From: NVTR01 sp036479015
GTDB lineage: Bacteria > Pseudomonadota > Alphaproteobacteria > Rhodobacterales > Rhodobacteraceae
Direction: 5' to 3'
Length of the DNA stretch: 64,000 nucleotides
Assembly: GCA_036479015.1 (NCBI GenBank)
Contig: JAZGFB010000011.1
Span: forward strand, 20,026 to 84,025
Below the pieces are notes generated by a model. That model was not told where the DNA came from. It searched no databases and saw only the letters and a list, made by a program, of their open reading frames with translations. A program made the translations under genes and the position numbers. Below are positions 34,497 to 43,361 of the stretch, in pieces. Position 1 is the first letter of the stretch, and the number at the start of each line of letters is the position of its first letter.

Positions 34497-34841
34497 CTAG
34501 CCGTCGATCAACGCCAGCACGTCATCCTTTGGGCTGCTCTGATCCGTTTGCAAACGGCTTACTTCCCGTTCCAAACGGGTGTTTTCACGGCGCACGGTGC
34601 TGGCCTGTGCCCGTTGCTTATGCTCGCGGAACCATTCCCAGACAAAGCCAATGGCCACGCCGGTAATAATACTGCCAAATATGACAACAAATTGGGGAAT
34701 TGATATTGAATTTTGCACCCCAACCCAGGCCGCCACATCATCAGTGAACAACCGCAAAAGCACCGGCTCTCGGTTGGCGACAGCAATAATAACCAACCCC
34801 ACCGTCAAGACAGCAAGGAAAACGTAACGAAGATAGCGCAT
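34497..34841 (-). CDS. LapA-domain (DUF1049) membrane protein
   Basis: 114 residues, two membrane spans (YVFLAVLTVGLVIIAVANRE and FVVIFGSIITGVAIGFVWEW) and a coiled-coil tail (STVRRENTRLEREVSRLQ). This is the LapA layout. In enterobacteria LapA works with LapB in controlling lipopolysaccharide synthesis, but here only the domain can be asserted. It lies between ihfB (11 bp) and trpF (12 bp), so ihfB-lapA-trpF look like one transcript, an order shared with related alphaproteobacteria. Confidence 0.88.
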   Translation of the reverse strand: MRYLRYVFLAVLTVGLVIIAVANREPVLLRLFTDDVAAWVGVQNSISIPQFVVIFGSIITGVAIGFVWEWFREHKQRAQASTVRRENTRLEREVSRLQTDQSSPKDDVLALIDG

Positions 34842-34852
34842 AAACCTAGGTC

Positions 34853-35134
34853 CTATTTACCGTTTAGCCGATCCCTCAGGCCTTTGCCGGTTTTGAAAAA
34901 AGGCACATGCTTTGCCTCAACCTGCACACTGTCACCGGTGCGCGGGTTGCGCCCGGCACGGGCATCACGTTGCTTGATTGAAAATGCACCAAATCCACGT
35001 AATTCAACACGATCACCACGTGACATGGCATCTATGATCTCTTCAAATATAGTTCCTACAATACGTTCAACATCCCGTTGATACAGATGAGGATTCTCGT
35101 CCGCTATTTTCTGGACTAATTCCGACCGGATCAT
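34853..35134 (-). CDS. ihfB: integration host factor subunit beta
   Basis: DNA-bending protein of the HU/IHF family, 93 residues, acting as a heterodimer with IhfA. IRSELVQKIADENPHLYQRD at the N-terminus, VELRGFGAFSIKQRDARAGR with the conserved GFG, and the DNA-intercalating arm RNPRTGDSVQVEAKHVPFF. ATG 35134 gives the conserved N-terminus; ATG 35143, three codons earlier, directly abuts the GGGGG ribosome-binding site. It follows rpsA, the usual partner. Confidence 0.95.
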   Translation of the reverse strand: MIRSELVQKIADENPHLYQRDVERIVGTIFEEIIDAMSRGDRVELRGFGAFSIKQRDARAGRNPRTGDSVQVEAKHVPFFKTGKGLRDRLNGK

Positions 35135-35367
35135 ACGTTCCATCCCCCAAATTACTTTTTCATTGTGGTTTGGTAGCAGAACCAAACTCGACCCCAACTA
35201 TAGGGGCAATTACACGGTTCACAAATATTAACCGCCGCCAAAACGACCTAATCCATGCTCTAAATCGCTGATTTCACAAAATAACACCCCAAACCGGTGG
35301 GTTGCAATACCAATTCAGACAGATACTGGTCCAATTCACGCCACTGTCAAATCAATCGATTCGCAGT

Positions 35368-35406
35368 AAAAAATTCGGCCCCACTCATCCAAGCAGGGCC
35401 GAATTC
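35368..35406 (-). terminator. rho-independent terminator after rpsA
   Basis: On the minus strand, GAATTCGGCCCTGCTTGG continues to a matching GGGGCCGAATTTTTT about 20 bp after the rpsA stop. The stem pairs GAATTCGGCCC with GGGCCGAATTT and ends in a T run. It isolates rpsA from ihfB, whose own promoter must lie in the remaining ~230 bp. Confidence 0.9.
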
Positions 35407-35427
35407 TAGTCTTTTAGCGGCAACGAA

Positions 35428-37104
35428 TTATTCGTCGCCCTTAAGGGCTGCGCCCAGAATGTCACCAAGCGAAGCGCCAGAATCAGATGAACCATACTGT
35501 TCAACAGCTTCTTTTTCCTCGGCAATTTCGCGGGCTTTGATCGACAGACCCAGACGGCGTGATTTCGCGTCAACATTTGTGACACGAACGTCAACCTTGT
35601 CGCCTATTCCAAACCGGTCAGGGCGCTGCTCTGCGCGGTCACGCGACAGGTCAGAACGGCGGATGAACGACTTCATGCTTTCGTATTCAACCTCAACGCC
35701 ACCATCTTCGATTTTGGTGACAGTAACCGTGATGATTGAACCACGCTTCACGCCATCAACAACACCGGCAAAGCTGTCTTCACCCAGGGCTTTGATCGAC
35801 AGGGAAATACGTTCCTTATCGGTGTCAACCTCGGTTACAGAGGCCTTCACGACATCGCCTTTCTGGAAGCTCTGGATCGCGTCTTCGCCGCGTTCATCCC
35901 AGCTAAGGTCAGACAGGTGAACCATGCCGTCAATGTCGTCGTCCAAGCCAATGAACAGACCAAATTCGGTGATGTTCTTAACTTCGCCTTCAACTTCAGA
36001 ACCGGCAGGGTGGGTTTCTGCAAACACTTCCCATGGGTTGCGCATGGTCTGTTTCAGACCCAGCGATACCCGGCGCTTTGTGGTATCGATTTCCAGAACC
36101 ATAACTTCAACTTCTTGCGACGTCGAAACGATCTTGCCAGGATGCACGTTCTTTTTGGTCCAGGACATTTCTGAAACGTGAACCAAGCCTTCAACACCGG
36201 CTTCCAGTTCAACAAATGCACCATAGTCGGTGATGTTGGTAACCCGGCCAGTATGCACTGTTTCCAGCGCAAATTTGGCGGCAACAGCATCCCATGGGTC
36301 TTCCTGCAATTGTTTCAGGCCCAGGCTGATACGGTGGGTTTCCTTGTTGATCTTGATGACCTGCACCTTGATCGTTTCACCGATGGTCAGAATTTCGGTC
36401 GGGTGGTTCACCCGACGCCATGCCATGTCGGTGACGTGCAACAGCCCGTCAACACCGCCCAGATCAACAAACGCACCGTATTCGGTGATGTTCTTGACCA
36501 CACCATCCACAGCCTGACCTTCGGTCAGATTGCCAATGACTTCGGCGCGCTGTTCGGCGCGGCTTTCTTCCAGAATGGCGCGACGTGACACAACGATGTT
36601 GCCCCGGCGACGGTCCATTTTCAAAATCACGAACGGCTGCTTCAGACCCATCAATGGGCCCGCGTCGCGCACAGGGCGCACATCGACCTGTGAACCTGGC
36701 AGGAACGCAACTGCGCCGCCCAGATCGACAGTAAAGCCACCCTTGACGCGGCCAAAGATTGCGCCATCGACGCGCTCTTCGGTTTCTGCGGCTTTTTCCA
36801 GACGGTCCCAGGCTTCTTCCCGGCGCGCCTTTTCACGGCTGATGCTTGCTTCACCACGGGAATTTTCGACGCGGTCAAGGAACACCTCAACCTCATCGCC
36901 AACGGCCAGTTCGGCCTCTTCTCCGGGGTTTGCGAATTCTTTAATATCGACGCGGCCTTCCATTTTATAGCCGACGTCAATGATGGCCTGTCCGCTTTCA
37001 ATAGCGATGACTGTGCCTTTTACGACAGACCCTTCCTGGGGTGTGTCAATTTCGAAGCTTTCGTTCAGAAGGGCTTCGAATTCCTCCATAGCAGATGCAC
37101 TCAT
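35428..37104 (-). CDS. rpsA: 30S ribosomal protein S1
   Basis: mRNA-binding ribosomal protein, 558 residues with six S1 (OB-fold) repeats; repeats 3-6 are the best conserved (VKNITEYGAFVDLGGVDGLL; VTNITDYGAFVELEAGVEGL; VKNITEFGLFIGLDDDIDGM). The C-terminal tail is short and acidic. ATG 37104 is preceded by AAGGAAA about 11 bases away. In Rhodobacterales it normally follows cmk directly. Here about 3.7 kb of other genes separates cmk and rpsA. A 275-bp leader region upstream holds its promoter. Confidence 0.97.
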   Translation of the reverse strand: MSASAMEEFEALLNESFEIDTPQEGSVVKGTVIAIESGQAIIDVGYKMEGRVDIKEFANPGEEAELAVGDEVEVFLDRVENSRGEASISREKARREEAWDRLEKAAETEERVDGAIFGRVKGGFTVDLGGAVAFLPGSQVDVRPVRDAGPLMGLKQPFVILKMDRRRGNIVVSRRAILEESRAEQRAEVIGNLTEGQAVDGVVKNITEYGAFVDLGGVDGLLHVTDMAWRRVNHPTEILTIGETIKVQVIKINKETHRISLGLKQLQEDPWDAVAAKFALETVHTGRVTNITDYGAFVELEAGVEGLVHVSEMSWTKKNVHPGKIVSTSQEVEVMVLEIDTTKRRVSLGLKQTMRNPWEVFAETHPAGSEVEGEVKNITEFGLFIGLDDDIDGMVHLSDLSWDERGEDAIQSFQKGDVVKASVTEVDTDKERISLSIKALGEDSFAGVVDGVKRGSIITVTVTKIEDGGVEVEYESMKSFIRRSDLSRDRAEQRPDRFGIGDKVDVRVTNVDAKSRRLGLSIKAREIAEEKEAVEQYGSSDSGASLGDILGAALKGDE

Positions 37105-37379
37105 ATGCGGTTGGTTTCCTTTTTAGCGTTTATACGGGCCGTGCGGTTGGTTCCGCAGGTCTTTCAGGTTTCATTTGGTCAAGGGGCCGAATTTGCAAAC
37201 AATAAGGGCCGGAGATTATCCCGACCCTGCTTGCACGGATTCTAACGATCCTTAACCTGCGCGCGTATAGGGGGTTTATTAGGGGCTGACAAGGGGGCGC
37301 GATCCCTGCCCCGGCGACCCCAGGATCAAGTCTGGCAAACAACCTTGCCATACCCTTATCCGGGCCGCATTATCCCTAA

Positions 37380-38578
37380 ATGAACTACCCGCCAACCTTT
37401 AGAATTGCGCTCTTCATCGTCGGGGCAATAGCGGCCACACAGACCATACTGGCGTTCACCTTGCCACTGCTGGCTTTCGAAATCTCAGGCCAGGGGTCAG
37501 GCCTTGCTCTTATTAAGGGCGCCGGGTTCATCCCAAACATCGTTTTTGCGATCTTCATCGGGGTTGTGAATGATCGCATGCTCAAGGCTGCAGCATTTCG
37601 GCGCTACACACTCGGCCTGACCCTGGTAACCGGGGTTTTGTTGGCGTCGATATGGGCGGACCAGGTGTCGCTGCCAGGACTGGCGCTGTTTATGATCGTG
37701 TTCAACGGGTTTGCCTATGCTGCGGGAAACGCACAGATGACCCTGGTGCGCTTAACCGTGAAAGAAGCCCGCCTTTCCGACGCCACCGCCCTAACCAGCA
37801 CCGTGCACGCCGTCATCACAACGGTTGGCCCAGCGGCAGGGGGGGGCTCGCGCTGTTACAGTTCGGCCATTTCGGGGTGATCACCATCTGCACGATCCTT
37901 TTAAGCCTAACCATGGCTGGGGCCTTTGCCCTGAATGTGCCAGAGGATCTGCCAGCGCCCGACCCGTTTTGGCCTTCCCTAAACGAAGGCTGGCGGGTTT
38001 TAAGATCAAACCAAGAGCTGGTCATCATGACAGTGGTGATCGTGCTCACAAACGCCGCAGAAGGGGCTTTTGCGACAGCGTTGATACTAAAGCTAAAATT
38101 CGGCGGCGCAGATGCCTTTCAGATCGGCATCGTCCTGGGTGCCGCAGGTGTCGGTGCTGTGCTTGCGTCGCGCATTGCCGCCCCGGCGCGCCGCCGCTTT
38201 GGCTACCGCTGCGCATTCTTTTGGCCGATCTGGGGGCTTGCCACCCTGTATGTCGCGTTCATAGCCAACTGGCCGCTGCCCGCCCTATGTGCGCTTAGCT
38301 TCATAGAGGGCGGCCTGTCCCTTTTCTTTGCTATCGGCGTTTGGTCATACCGCCAGGAAAGCACCGCCGCCCACCACATGGGCCGGGTTGCGGGACTAAC
38401 CGGCGCGATTTTCAAAATCGGCATGCCGCCGGTGATAATTCTTGCCGGTGTCCTGTCAGACGCGGGCAACCTTGGGGCTGTTTTCGTGCTGGCAGCAGCG
38501 ATCAACATCGCGGCGGCGCTCTACCTTGTATATCCGGCCAAATGGGGCTGGCAACGGGTAGCAAGAGCCCCTTATTAA
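37380..38578 (+). pseudogene. MFS transporter broken by a frameshift in a G run
   Basis: Two overlapping frames together make one ~399-residue 12-span MFS protein. The first reads from ATG 37380 to AVITTVGPAAGG and then runs into an early stop at 37880. The second continues in the +2 frame as LALLQFGHFGVITICTIL to the stop at 38576-38578. The break is a run of eight G at 37839-37846; six or nine G would restore the frame. The family resembles DHA3/EntS-like exporters. It is either a true pseudogene, a slippage-switchable gene, or a sequencing error at the homopolymer. It sits inside an island between rpsA and cmk, and a decayed copy of its 3' end is at 39796-39859. Confidence 0.85.
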
Positions 38579-38650
38579 AGCCCATTCATCACGTCTGCGC
38601 GCTTCATAAATATTTAAAATCAATAGAAAATAGCGCGTTACAACTTGTCC

Positions 38651-38740
38651 GCCTGCGAACACCGGGCACCGCTAGTATGCCCGCTGCACCATCGCCATCG
38701 CCCGCCCAGCGTCGCACCCGTCCCGCTCCGCCAGCTTCGG
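38651..38740 (-). pseudogene. decayed duplicate of the cmk 3' end
   Basis: Two blocks match the real cmk. 38651-38681 corresponds to 40773-40803 (about 27 of 31 bases, covering the stop region) and 38694-38734 to 40897-40937 (39 of 41). The 93 bp between them in cmk is reduced to 12 bp here, a loss of 81 bp, i.e. 27 codons. On the minus strand it still reads in frame as LAERDGCDAGRAMAMVQRAY then TAG, against LAERDGRDAGRAMA...VAQAY in Cmk. A clear scar of a former second copy. Confidence 0.85.
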
Positions 38741-38783
38741 TGAGCAGCACTTCAAAGCAAGTTTTTACAGATTTTTCAGCGCA

Positions 38784-39677
38784 CTAGCGCAATCTGCTGT
38801 AATATTCCTTGTAAGAAATACGCTCTGAGTGATGCGGTTGGGTTTTTCCAAAATCGTAAATCAACCCGAATTCGTAGGAATAATCACCATCGGCCGTGTC
38901 GTTCACGTATTCAGCTTTGGCCCTGACACTGTCGCTAAGTGCATAAGTCGCCAACACCCCCCAGCTTTGCAACTCACTGGTATTGTAGGCCCAGCTGACA
39001 TTCCAAGCCAGTCCCAGATCCGGCGTCACATCGTAAAATAGTGTGAACGCGACATGGTCAGCCGTGCCAGCATCGTCAAGGTCAAGCACCGACAGAATAT
39101 CGTAACCCCAGTTACCCCTATCGTGGCCTAACAGTATGCTTAAATCTTGCGGGTCGTTTTCATAGGCTATGGTCAGGTTCCAGGCCGCCACTGAACTGCT
39201 GACCGCGCCAAATTCACCACGATAACCCAGTTCAAAGTCCTCGGTGTCATCGGTAACGACAGAGGCTGCAAAGTGGTGCCCGTTGTTGGAATAATCGACA
39301 CGAAATGTGTTTTCGGACCGTCCAGTACTGTCATCGACGCCAAAATAGTCCTCGGGCATCAGATTGCCTGCACCGTAGAATTCACCATAGGTAAGTGTAA
39401 TACGGCCGCCTGGGTTCAGCGCGGAAGAATACAGAAAATACAGGTCGCCAACCCTCGTATCGTCACTGACAAACTCGCCGCTAAAACCCACACCGAAAAC
39501 ATTTCCACCGGTTTCGTAGGACAGCAAAGTGTCTGTTATGATGGATGTTTTGGCACTGCCGTACGATTCAAAGTCATATTCAACCCCGATCCAGCCGCCA
39601 ATATTGAAATCCGCCAATGCGGGTGATGACAACGTGCTGACTGCAAGTGCTGCAATGACTGTACTCTTTAAAAACAT
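38784..39677 (-). CDS. porin-like outer-membrane protein
   Basis: 297 residues. A signal peptide (MFLKSTVIAALAVSTLSSPALA) is followed by alternating beta strands over the whole length (for example FNIGGWIGVEYDFESYG, RITLTYGEFYGAGNL, WGVLATYALSDSVRAKAEYV) and YSYEFGLIYDFG near the end. There are many Asp and Tyr and few Cys. It looks like a small beta-barrel of the type seen in alphaproteobacterial outer membranes, without a family I can name. It lies between the two duplication scars of the rpsA-cmk island, transcribed against its neighbours. Confidence 0.75.
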   Translation of the reverse strand: MFLKSTVIAALAVSTLSSPALADFNIGGWIGVEYDFESYGSAKTSIITDTLLSYETGGNVFGVGFSGEFVSDDTRVGDLYFLYSSALNPGGRITLTYGEFYGAGNLMPEDYFGVDDSTGRSENTFRVDYSNNGHHFAASVVTDDTEDFELGYRGEFGAVSSSVAAWNLTIAYENDPQDLSILLGHDRGNWGYDILSVLDLDDAGTADHVAFTLFYDVTPDLGLAWNVSWAYNTSELQSWGVLATYALSDSVRAKAEYVNDTADGDYSYEFGLIYDFGKTQPHHSERISYKEYYSRLR

Positions 39678-39795
39678 GGGGGTTCTCCAAAACTGTGCCC
39701 AAAAAATTACTAATTAACGTCCCAATATAGTTTCCGAATGGTGTCTTTATGATGTTTTTTCCAACCCGTGCAGTTCACAGTTGCAATGTGGCAAC

Positions 39796-39859
39796 ATTTC
39801 TCACGGCGGCGCTCTACCTTGTGTATCCAGCCAAATGGGGGTGGCCAAAAAGCGAATAG
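39796..39859 (+). pseudogene. decayed duplicate of the MFS transporter 3' end
   Basis: 39803-39845 matches 38509-38551 in the MFS gene at 39 of 43 bases. The reading gives ALYLVYPAKWGWPKSE then TAG, against ALYLVYPAKWGWQRVARAPY in the longer gene. Upstream similarity fades within about 20 bases, so only the final part of a second copy remains. It precedes the FMN riboswitch by about 150 bp. Confidence 0.8.
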
Positions 39860-40008
39860 GGCACCCCCCCAACCAAGATCAACACCTGGGAATGGCGCGA
39901 ATGCAAGGTTGCCCCAGGGCGCGTCGTTTCAATTTTCCGAAACCACATGGTGCCAGAATACAGATTTTTCTTGACGTTTTTCACGCCCTATCGTTAGCTA
40001 CTTTAGTT

Positions 40009-40141
40009 CTCAGGGCGGGGTGCAATTCCCCACCGGCGGTAAGCAAATCTAATTTGTAAGCCCGCGAGCGCCCGCAATGCGGGGTCAGCAGACCAAGTGA
40101 AATTCTTGGGCCGACGGTGAAAGTCCGGATGAAAGAGAGCG
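40009..40141 (+). promoter_or_regulatory. FMN (RFN) riboswitch
   Basis: All conserved pieces of the FMN aptamer are in order: CAGGGCGGGGTGCAATTCCC, then CACCGGCGGTAAG, AGCCCGCGAGCGC, CAGCAGACC, GGGCCGACGGTGAAAGTC, and CGGATGAAAGAGAG. The family binds flavin mononucleotide and lowers expression of riboflavin genes. It controls the lumazine synthase gene that starts 82 bp further on. No T-run terminator is obvious between, so control of translation initiation is more likely. Confidence 0.96.
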
Positions 40142-40222
40142 CGTATCACACCCGTCAATTTGGCGGCTGACGATATTCATACTTGCCCTGGAAACGTGTA
40201 AAAACGGAAAAAAGGGTACCAA

Positions 40223-40687
40223 ATGACTTCGATCAAATACGCCTTCATCAAAGCCGCCTGGCATGCCCCGATTGTCGATCAAGCATTGGCCGGGTTTTGC
40301 GACGTGATCCCTGCGCACCAAGTCGAAGTATTTCAAACGCCCGGTGCGTTCGAAATGCCATTACTGGCCAAGGAACTTGCTAACAGCCAAAAATATGGCG
40401 CTATAATTGCCGCGGCTTTAGTTGTGGATGGCGGCATTTACCGGCATGAATTCGTGGCGCAGTCGGTGGTAACCGGCCTGATGCAAGTTGGGTTGGAAAC
40501 CGGCCTGCCAGTACTTTCCGTATCCCTGACCCCGAAAGATTTTCACGAAACCGACCACCATATTGAAATTTTCAAACGCCACTTCTTTGGAAAAGGCCAA
40601 GAGGCCGCCCAAGCTGTGCGCATGCTTCAAAGCTCTCGCCAACCCGTTACAGTGGCCCCGTCGCCTGCGGCTGTTGGTGTGGTTTAA
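40223..40687 (+). CDS. ribH: 6,7-dimethyl-8-ribityllumazine synthase, type II
   Basis: Condenses 5-amino-6-ribitylaminouracil with dihydroxybutanone phosphate, the penultimate riboflavin step. 154 residues. Sequence features fit the atypical type II (RibH2) enzymes of Rhizobiales and relatives, which form decamers: FQTPGAFEMPLLAKELANSQ, ALVVDGGIYRHEFVAQSVV, VLSVSLTPKDFHETDHHIE. It stands alone behind an FMN riboswitch, so it is regulated by flavin status. The rest of the pathway is elsewhere, and a second housekeeping RibH1 may exist. Located in the island between rpsA and cmk. Confidence 0.93.
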   Translation: MTSIKYAFIKAAWHAPIVDQALAGFCDVIPAHQVEVFQTPGAFEMPLLAKELANSQKYGAIIAAALVVDGGIYRHEFVAQSVVTGLMQVGLETGLPVLSVSLTPKDFHETDHHIEIFKRHFFGKGQEAAQAVRMLQSSRQPVTVAPSPAAVGVV

Positions 40688-40793
40688 TAGCCCCATACCG
40701 GCAAAATTGACAGGTATCTAAAAAACACAATTTCTGGAAAATCATTCTAAAACAATACATTATAAGATGTTCGCGCGCGAACACCGGCCCCCG

Positions 40794-41399
40794 CTAGTAT
40801 GCCTGGGCCACCAGATCAATCGCCGCTGCCAACGCCGATTTGATCGTCATTTCTGACGTGTCCAGCATCACCGCATCGCTTGCTTGGCGTGTCGGGGCCA
40901 TCGCCCGCCCAGCGTCGCGCCCGTCCCGTTCCGCCAGATCAGCCTGCACCCGTTCCAGCGTTATTTTAACGCCTTTACCCGTCAGTTCATCAAACCGACG
41001 CTGCGCCCGTATCGCGTCTGAGGCAGTCACAAACAGCTTCACATCCGCATCCGGGCAGATCACCGTGCCAATGTCGCGCCCATCCAAAACCGCGCCACCT
41101 TCGCGGGCACCAAACCGGTGCTGAAAGCCCAGCAATGCATCGCGAACCCCGGCTATCACAGCGACTTTTGACGCGGCCTGGGCCACCGCAGGGGTGCGCA
41201 GATCATCGCCTGTCAGATCGTCCATACATAGGGTTTCAGCCGCCGCGATAGGATTAGAGCCGTTCAAAACCTTGCGCCCCACCGCCCGGTACAGCAGTCC
41301 GGTATCCAAATGAGCAAACCCAAAATGCGCCGCCACACCTTTGGAAATGGTCCCCTTGCCCGCCGCGGCAGGCCCATCAATTGCGACGGTAAATTTCAT
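40794..41399 (-). CDS. cmk: (d)CMP kinase
   Basis: Phosphorylates CMP and dCMP. 201 residues. P-loop IDGPAAAGKGTISKGVAAHF, then HLDTGLLYRAVGRKV, VLDGRDIGTVICPDADVKLF and a C-terminal LAERDGRDAGRAMAPTRQA. The start overlaps the stop of a small membrane protein gene by four bases, which in turn overlaps aroA, so aroA - membrane gene - cmk are coupled. A broken duplicate of its 3' end lies about 2.1 kb away. Confidence 0.96.
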   Translation of the reverse strand: MKFTVAIDGPAAAGKGTISKGVAAHFGFAHLDTGLLYRAVGRKVLNGSNPIAAAETLCMDDLTGDDLRTPAVAQAASKVAVIAGVRDALLGFQHRFGAREGGAVLDGRDIGTVICPDADVKLFVTASDAIRAQRRFDELTGKGVKITLERVQADLAERDGRDAGRAMAPTRQASDAVMLDTSEMTIKSALAAAIDLVAQAY

Positions 41400-41923
41400 A
41401 ACCTGTCCCGCCGTGTCAGCCAGAGGCGGGCCAGACCAACCAAGACCACCAGCATCGCCGCGGTGTTAAAAGCCGACTTTAGAACCGTCGCCTGACTGGC
41501 CGCGGCAATCAGGTCATGGCTTATCAAATCAACCGGGCTGGACAACATTGCGGCAACATAGCTGTTTTCCAGCCAGTCAAACGCACCACCAATAATTGGG
41601 ATCACAGCCAGACAAATCCGTATCAACCGCCGGGCCGCCCCATATAACCAAAGCGTTGCAAAACACAGCGTGGCCCCCATCAGTGCCGGAAACGCCGTAT
41701 CAAGCCGGTGCTGCACCGTCAGATAAAACGACCGGCCATCGGCGCTTAACGCGTTCAAAAATGCCTGTGCTTGGGCATCATCATAGCCGCCCGGCCGCAG
41801 ATCAAACGGCACCAGCCCCCCGGCCGCGTCTGAGATTGCAGGCAGTGACCAAAACAGCATCGCGACATAGACCGCCAGCGTTATAGAAAACAGCGCCCAG
41901 TATGCCAGGCGGGCGCGGCTCAT
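41396..41923 (-). CDS. membrane protein between aroA and cmk, unknown
   Basis: 175 residues, about four hydrophobic spans (LAYWALFSITLAVYVAMLFW; FPALMGATLCFATLWLYGAA; ICLAVIPIIGGAFDWLENSY; FNTAAMLVVLVGLARLWL). No family recognised, though this placement seems shared in Rhodobacterales. Four-base ATGA-type overlaps on both sides make it part of the aroA-cmk unit. Confidence 0.75.
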   Translation of the reverse strand: MSRARLAYWALFSITLAVYVAMLFWSLPAISDAAGGLVPFDLRPGGYDDAQAQAFLNALSADGRSFYLTVQHRLDTAFPALMGATLCFATLWLYGAARRLIRICLAVIPIIGGAFDWLENSYVAAMLSSPVDLISHDLIAAASQATVLKSAFNTAAMLVVLVGLARLWLTRRDRL

Positions 41924-43269
41924 CTGTTGGCCCTGGAAAACCTGCCGCCAAGCCCGGTCATCAGGTCTTCAAAGTCTGGGAAAGACGTTTCAATCGGCGC
42001 GGCGTCGTCAATGCTGACGGGTGTTTTAGCAGCCATTCCAAGGCACATAAAAGCCATCGCAATCCGGTGGTCCAGATGGGTCTGGCAGCGCCCGCCACCG
42101 GGAACTTGGCCTGAACCACAGCCATGCACCACCAGCGTATCTTGGGTTTCCTCAACCGTGACGCCGCAGGCTTCTAGCCCACGGGCCATCGCGTCAATGC
42201 GATCACATTCTTTTACCCGCAGTTCCTTGACGCCCAACATGGTGGTCGTACCGGTGGCATTGGCGGCAACAACCGCAAGGATCGGGAATTCGTCAATCAT
42301 CGAGGCCGCCCTATGGGGGGGAACCTCAACCCCCAACAGCTTGCTATAGCGCACCCGCAGGTCTGATACAGGTTCACCGCCCTCTTGTCTTTCGTTTTCA
42401 AAGGTAATGTCGGCACCCATTTCCAGCAAGGTGGTATATAATCCGTTGCGGGTCAGGTTCTGGCTGACGCCGGGCACCACAATATCAGAGCCCTGTACGA
42501 TCAGCGCCGCACAGACCGGAAACGCACCCGATGACGGGTCCCGAGGCACCGCAATATTTTGCGGTATCAGTTCCGGCTGCCCGGTAAGGGTGATCACCCA
42601 TCCCTCGGGGCCCTTTTCGGTTGTGATTTCTGCGCCAAACCCTGCCAGCATCCTTTCGGTGTGATCGCGGGTTCTTTCCTTTTCCACAACAACGGTTTGG
42701 CCCGGCGCATTCAGCCCCGCCAATAGCACCGCCGATTTAACCTGGGCAGATGGAACAGGTACAGTGTAACGCACCGGAACCGGCTCTGCGGCCCCCACAA
42801 CTGTCATGGGCAGGCGGGCACCCGACCTACCGGTTGCGCGTGCGCCAAACAAAGCCAGCGGATCAGTGACCCGCGCCATGGGGCGGGAATTTAGCGAATG
42901 ATCCCCAGTGAATGTCACCGAAATGTCAGAACTGGCCATTGCGCCCATGATCAACCTGACGCCAGTACCGGAATTTCCGCAGTCGATGACCGTGTCAGGT
43001 TCACAAAAACCACCGACACCCACACCTTTGACCGACCATTCCCCCGGCCCGGTTTGCAACACGTCGGCACCAAATGACCGCATCGCGGTAGCGGTGTTCA
43101 AAACGTCTTGCCCTTCCAAAAGCCCGGTGATTTTGGTCTCTCCAATCGCCATTGCCCCCAAAATAAGGGCCCGGTGCGAAATGGATTTATCGCCAGGAAC
43201 ATTGGCAACACCCTTTAAGGGGGCAGCTAAGCTGGAGATCATTGGCTTTGGCGTTTGGCTACCGGACAT
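41920..43269 (-). CDS. aroA: 3-phosphoshikimate 1-carboxyvinyltransferase (EPSP synthase)
   Basis: Sixth shikimate step: transfers enolpyruvyl from PEP to shikimate 3-phosphate. 449 residues. VPGDKSISHRALILGAMA, DCGNSGTGVRLIMGAMA, LNSRPMARVTDPLALFGA, and the late VKECDRIDAMARGLEACG block. The RPMxR motif and overall pattern resemble the class II enzymes of alphaproteobacteria. The loop reads GNSGTG, with Gly where the CP4 enzyme has the Ala linked to glyphosate tolerance, so tolerance should not be assumed. First gene of a coupled unit with a membrane gene and cmk. Confidence 0.95.
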   Translation of the reverse strand: MSGSQTPKPMISSLAAPLKGVANVPGDKSISHRALILGAMAIGETKITGLLEGQDVLNTATAMRSFGADVLQTGPGEWSVKGVGVGGFCEPDTVIDCGNSGTGVRLIMGAMASSDISVTFTGDHSLNSRPMARVTDPLALFGARATGRSGARLPMTVVGAAEPVPVRYTVPVPSAQVKSAVLLAGLNAPGQTVVVEKERTRDHTERMLAGFGAEITTEKGPEGWVITLTGQPELIPQNIAVPRDPSSGAFPVCAALIVQGSDIVVPGVSQNLTRNGLYTTLLEMGADITFENERQEGGEPVSDLRVRYSKLLGVEVPPHRAASMIDEFPILAVVAANATGTTTMLGVKELRVKECDRIDAMARGLEACGVTVEETQDTLVVHGCGSGQVPGGGRCQTHLDHRIAMAFMCLGMAAKTPVSIDDAAPIETSFPDFEDLMTGLGGRFSRANR

Positions 43270-43361
43270 GGCTGGCTTTCATTTCCTTGGGACCATGCAG
43301 ATACCGCAGCCCGCCGGTGGCGTCCACAGTCGCATGGCGATCTGGCCACAGCAATTTAATG

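Noticed and set aside
35297..35920. 207-codon open frame on the plus strand
   Set aside because: Opposite rpsA and its terminator; composition is a shadow of the S1 repeats.
41920..43269. Glyphosate-tolerant EPSP synthase
   Set aside because: Some class II features, but the key loop has Gly rather than the tolerance-linked Ala, so no such claim is made.
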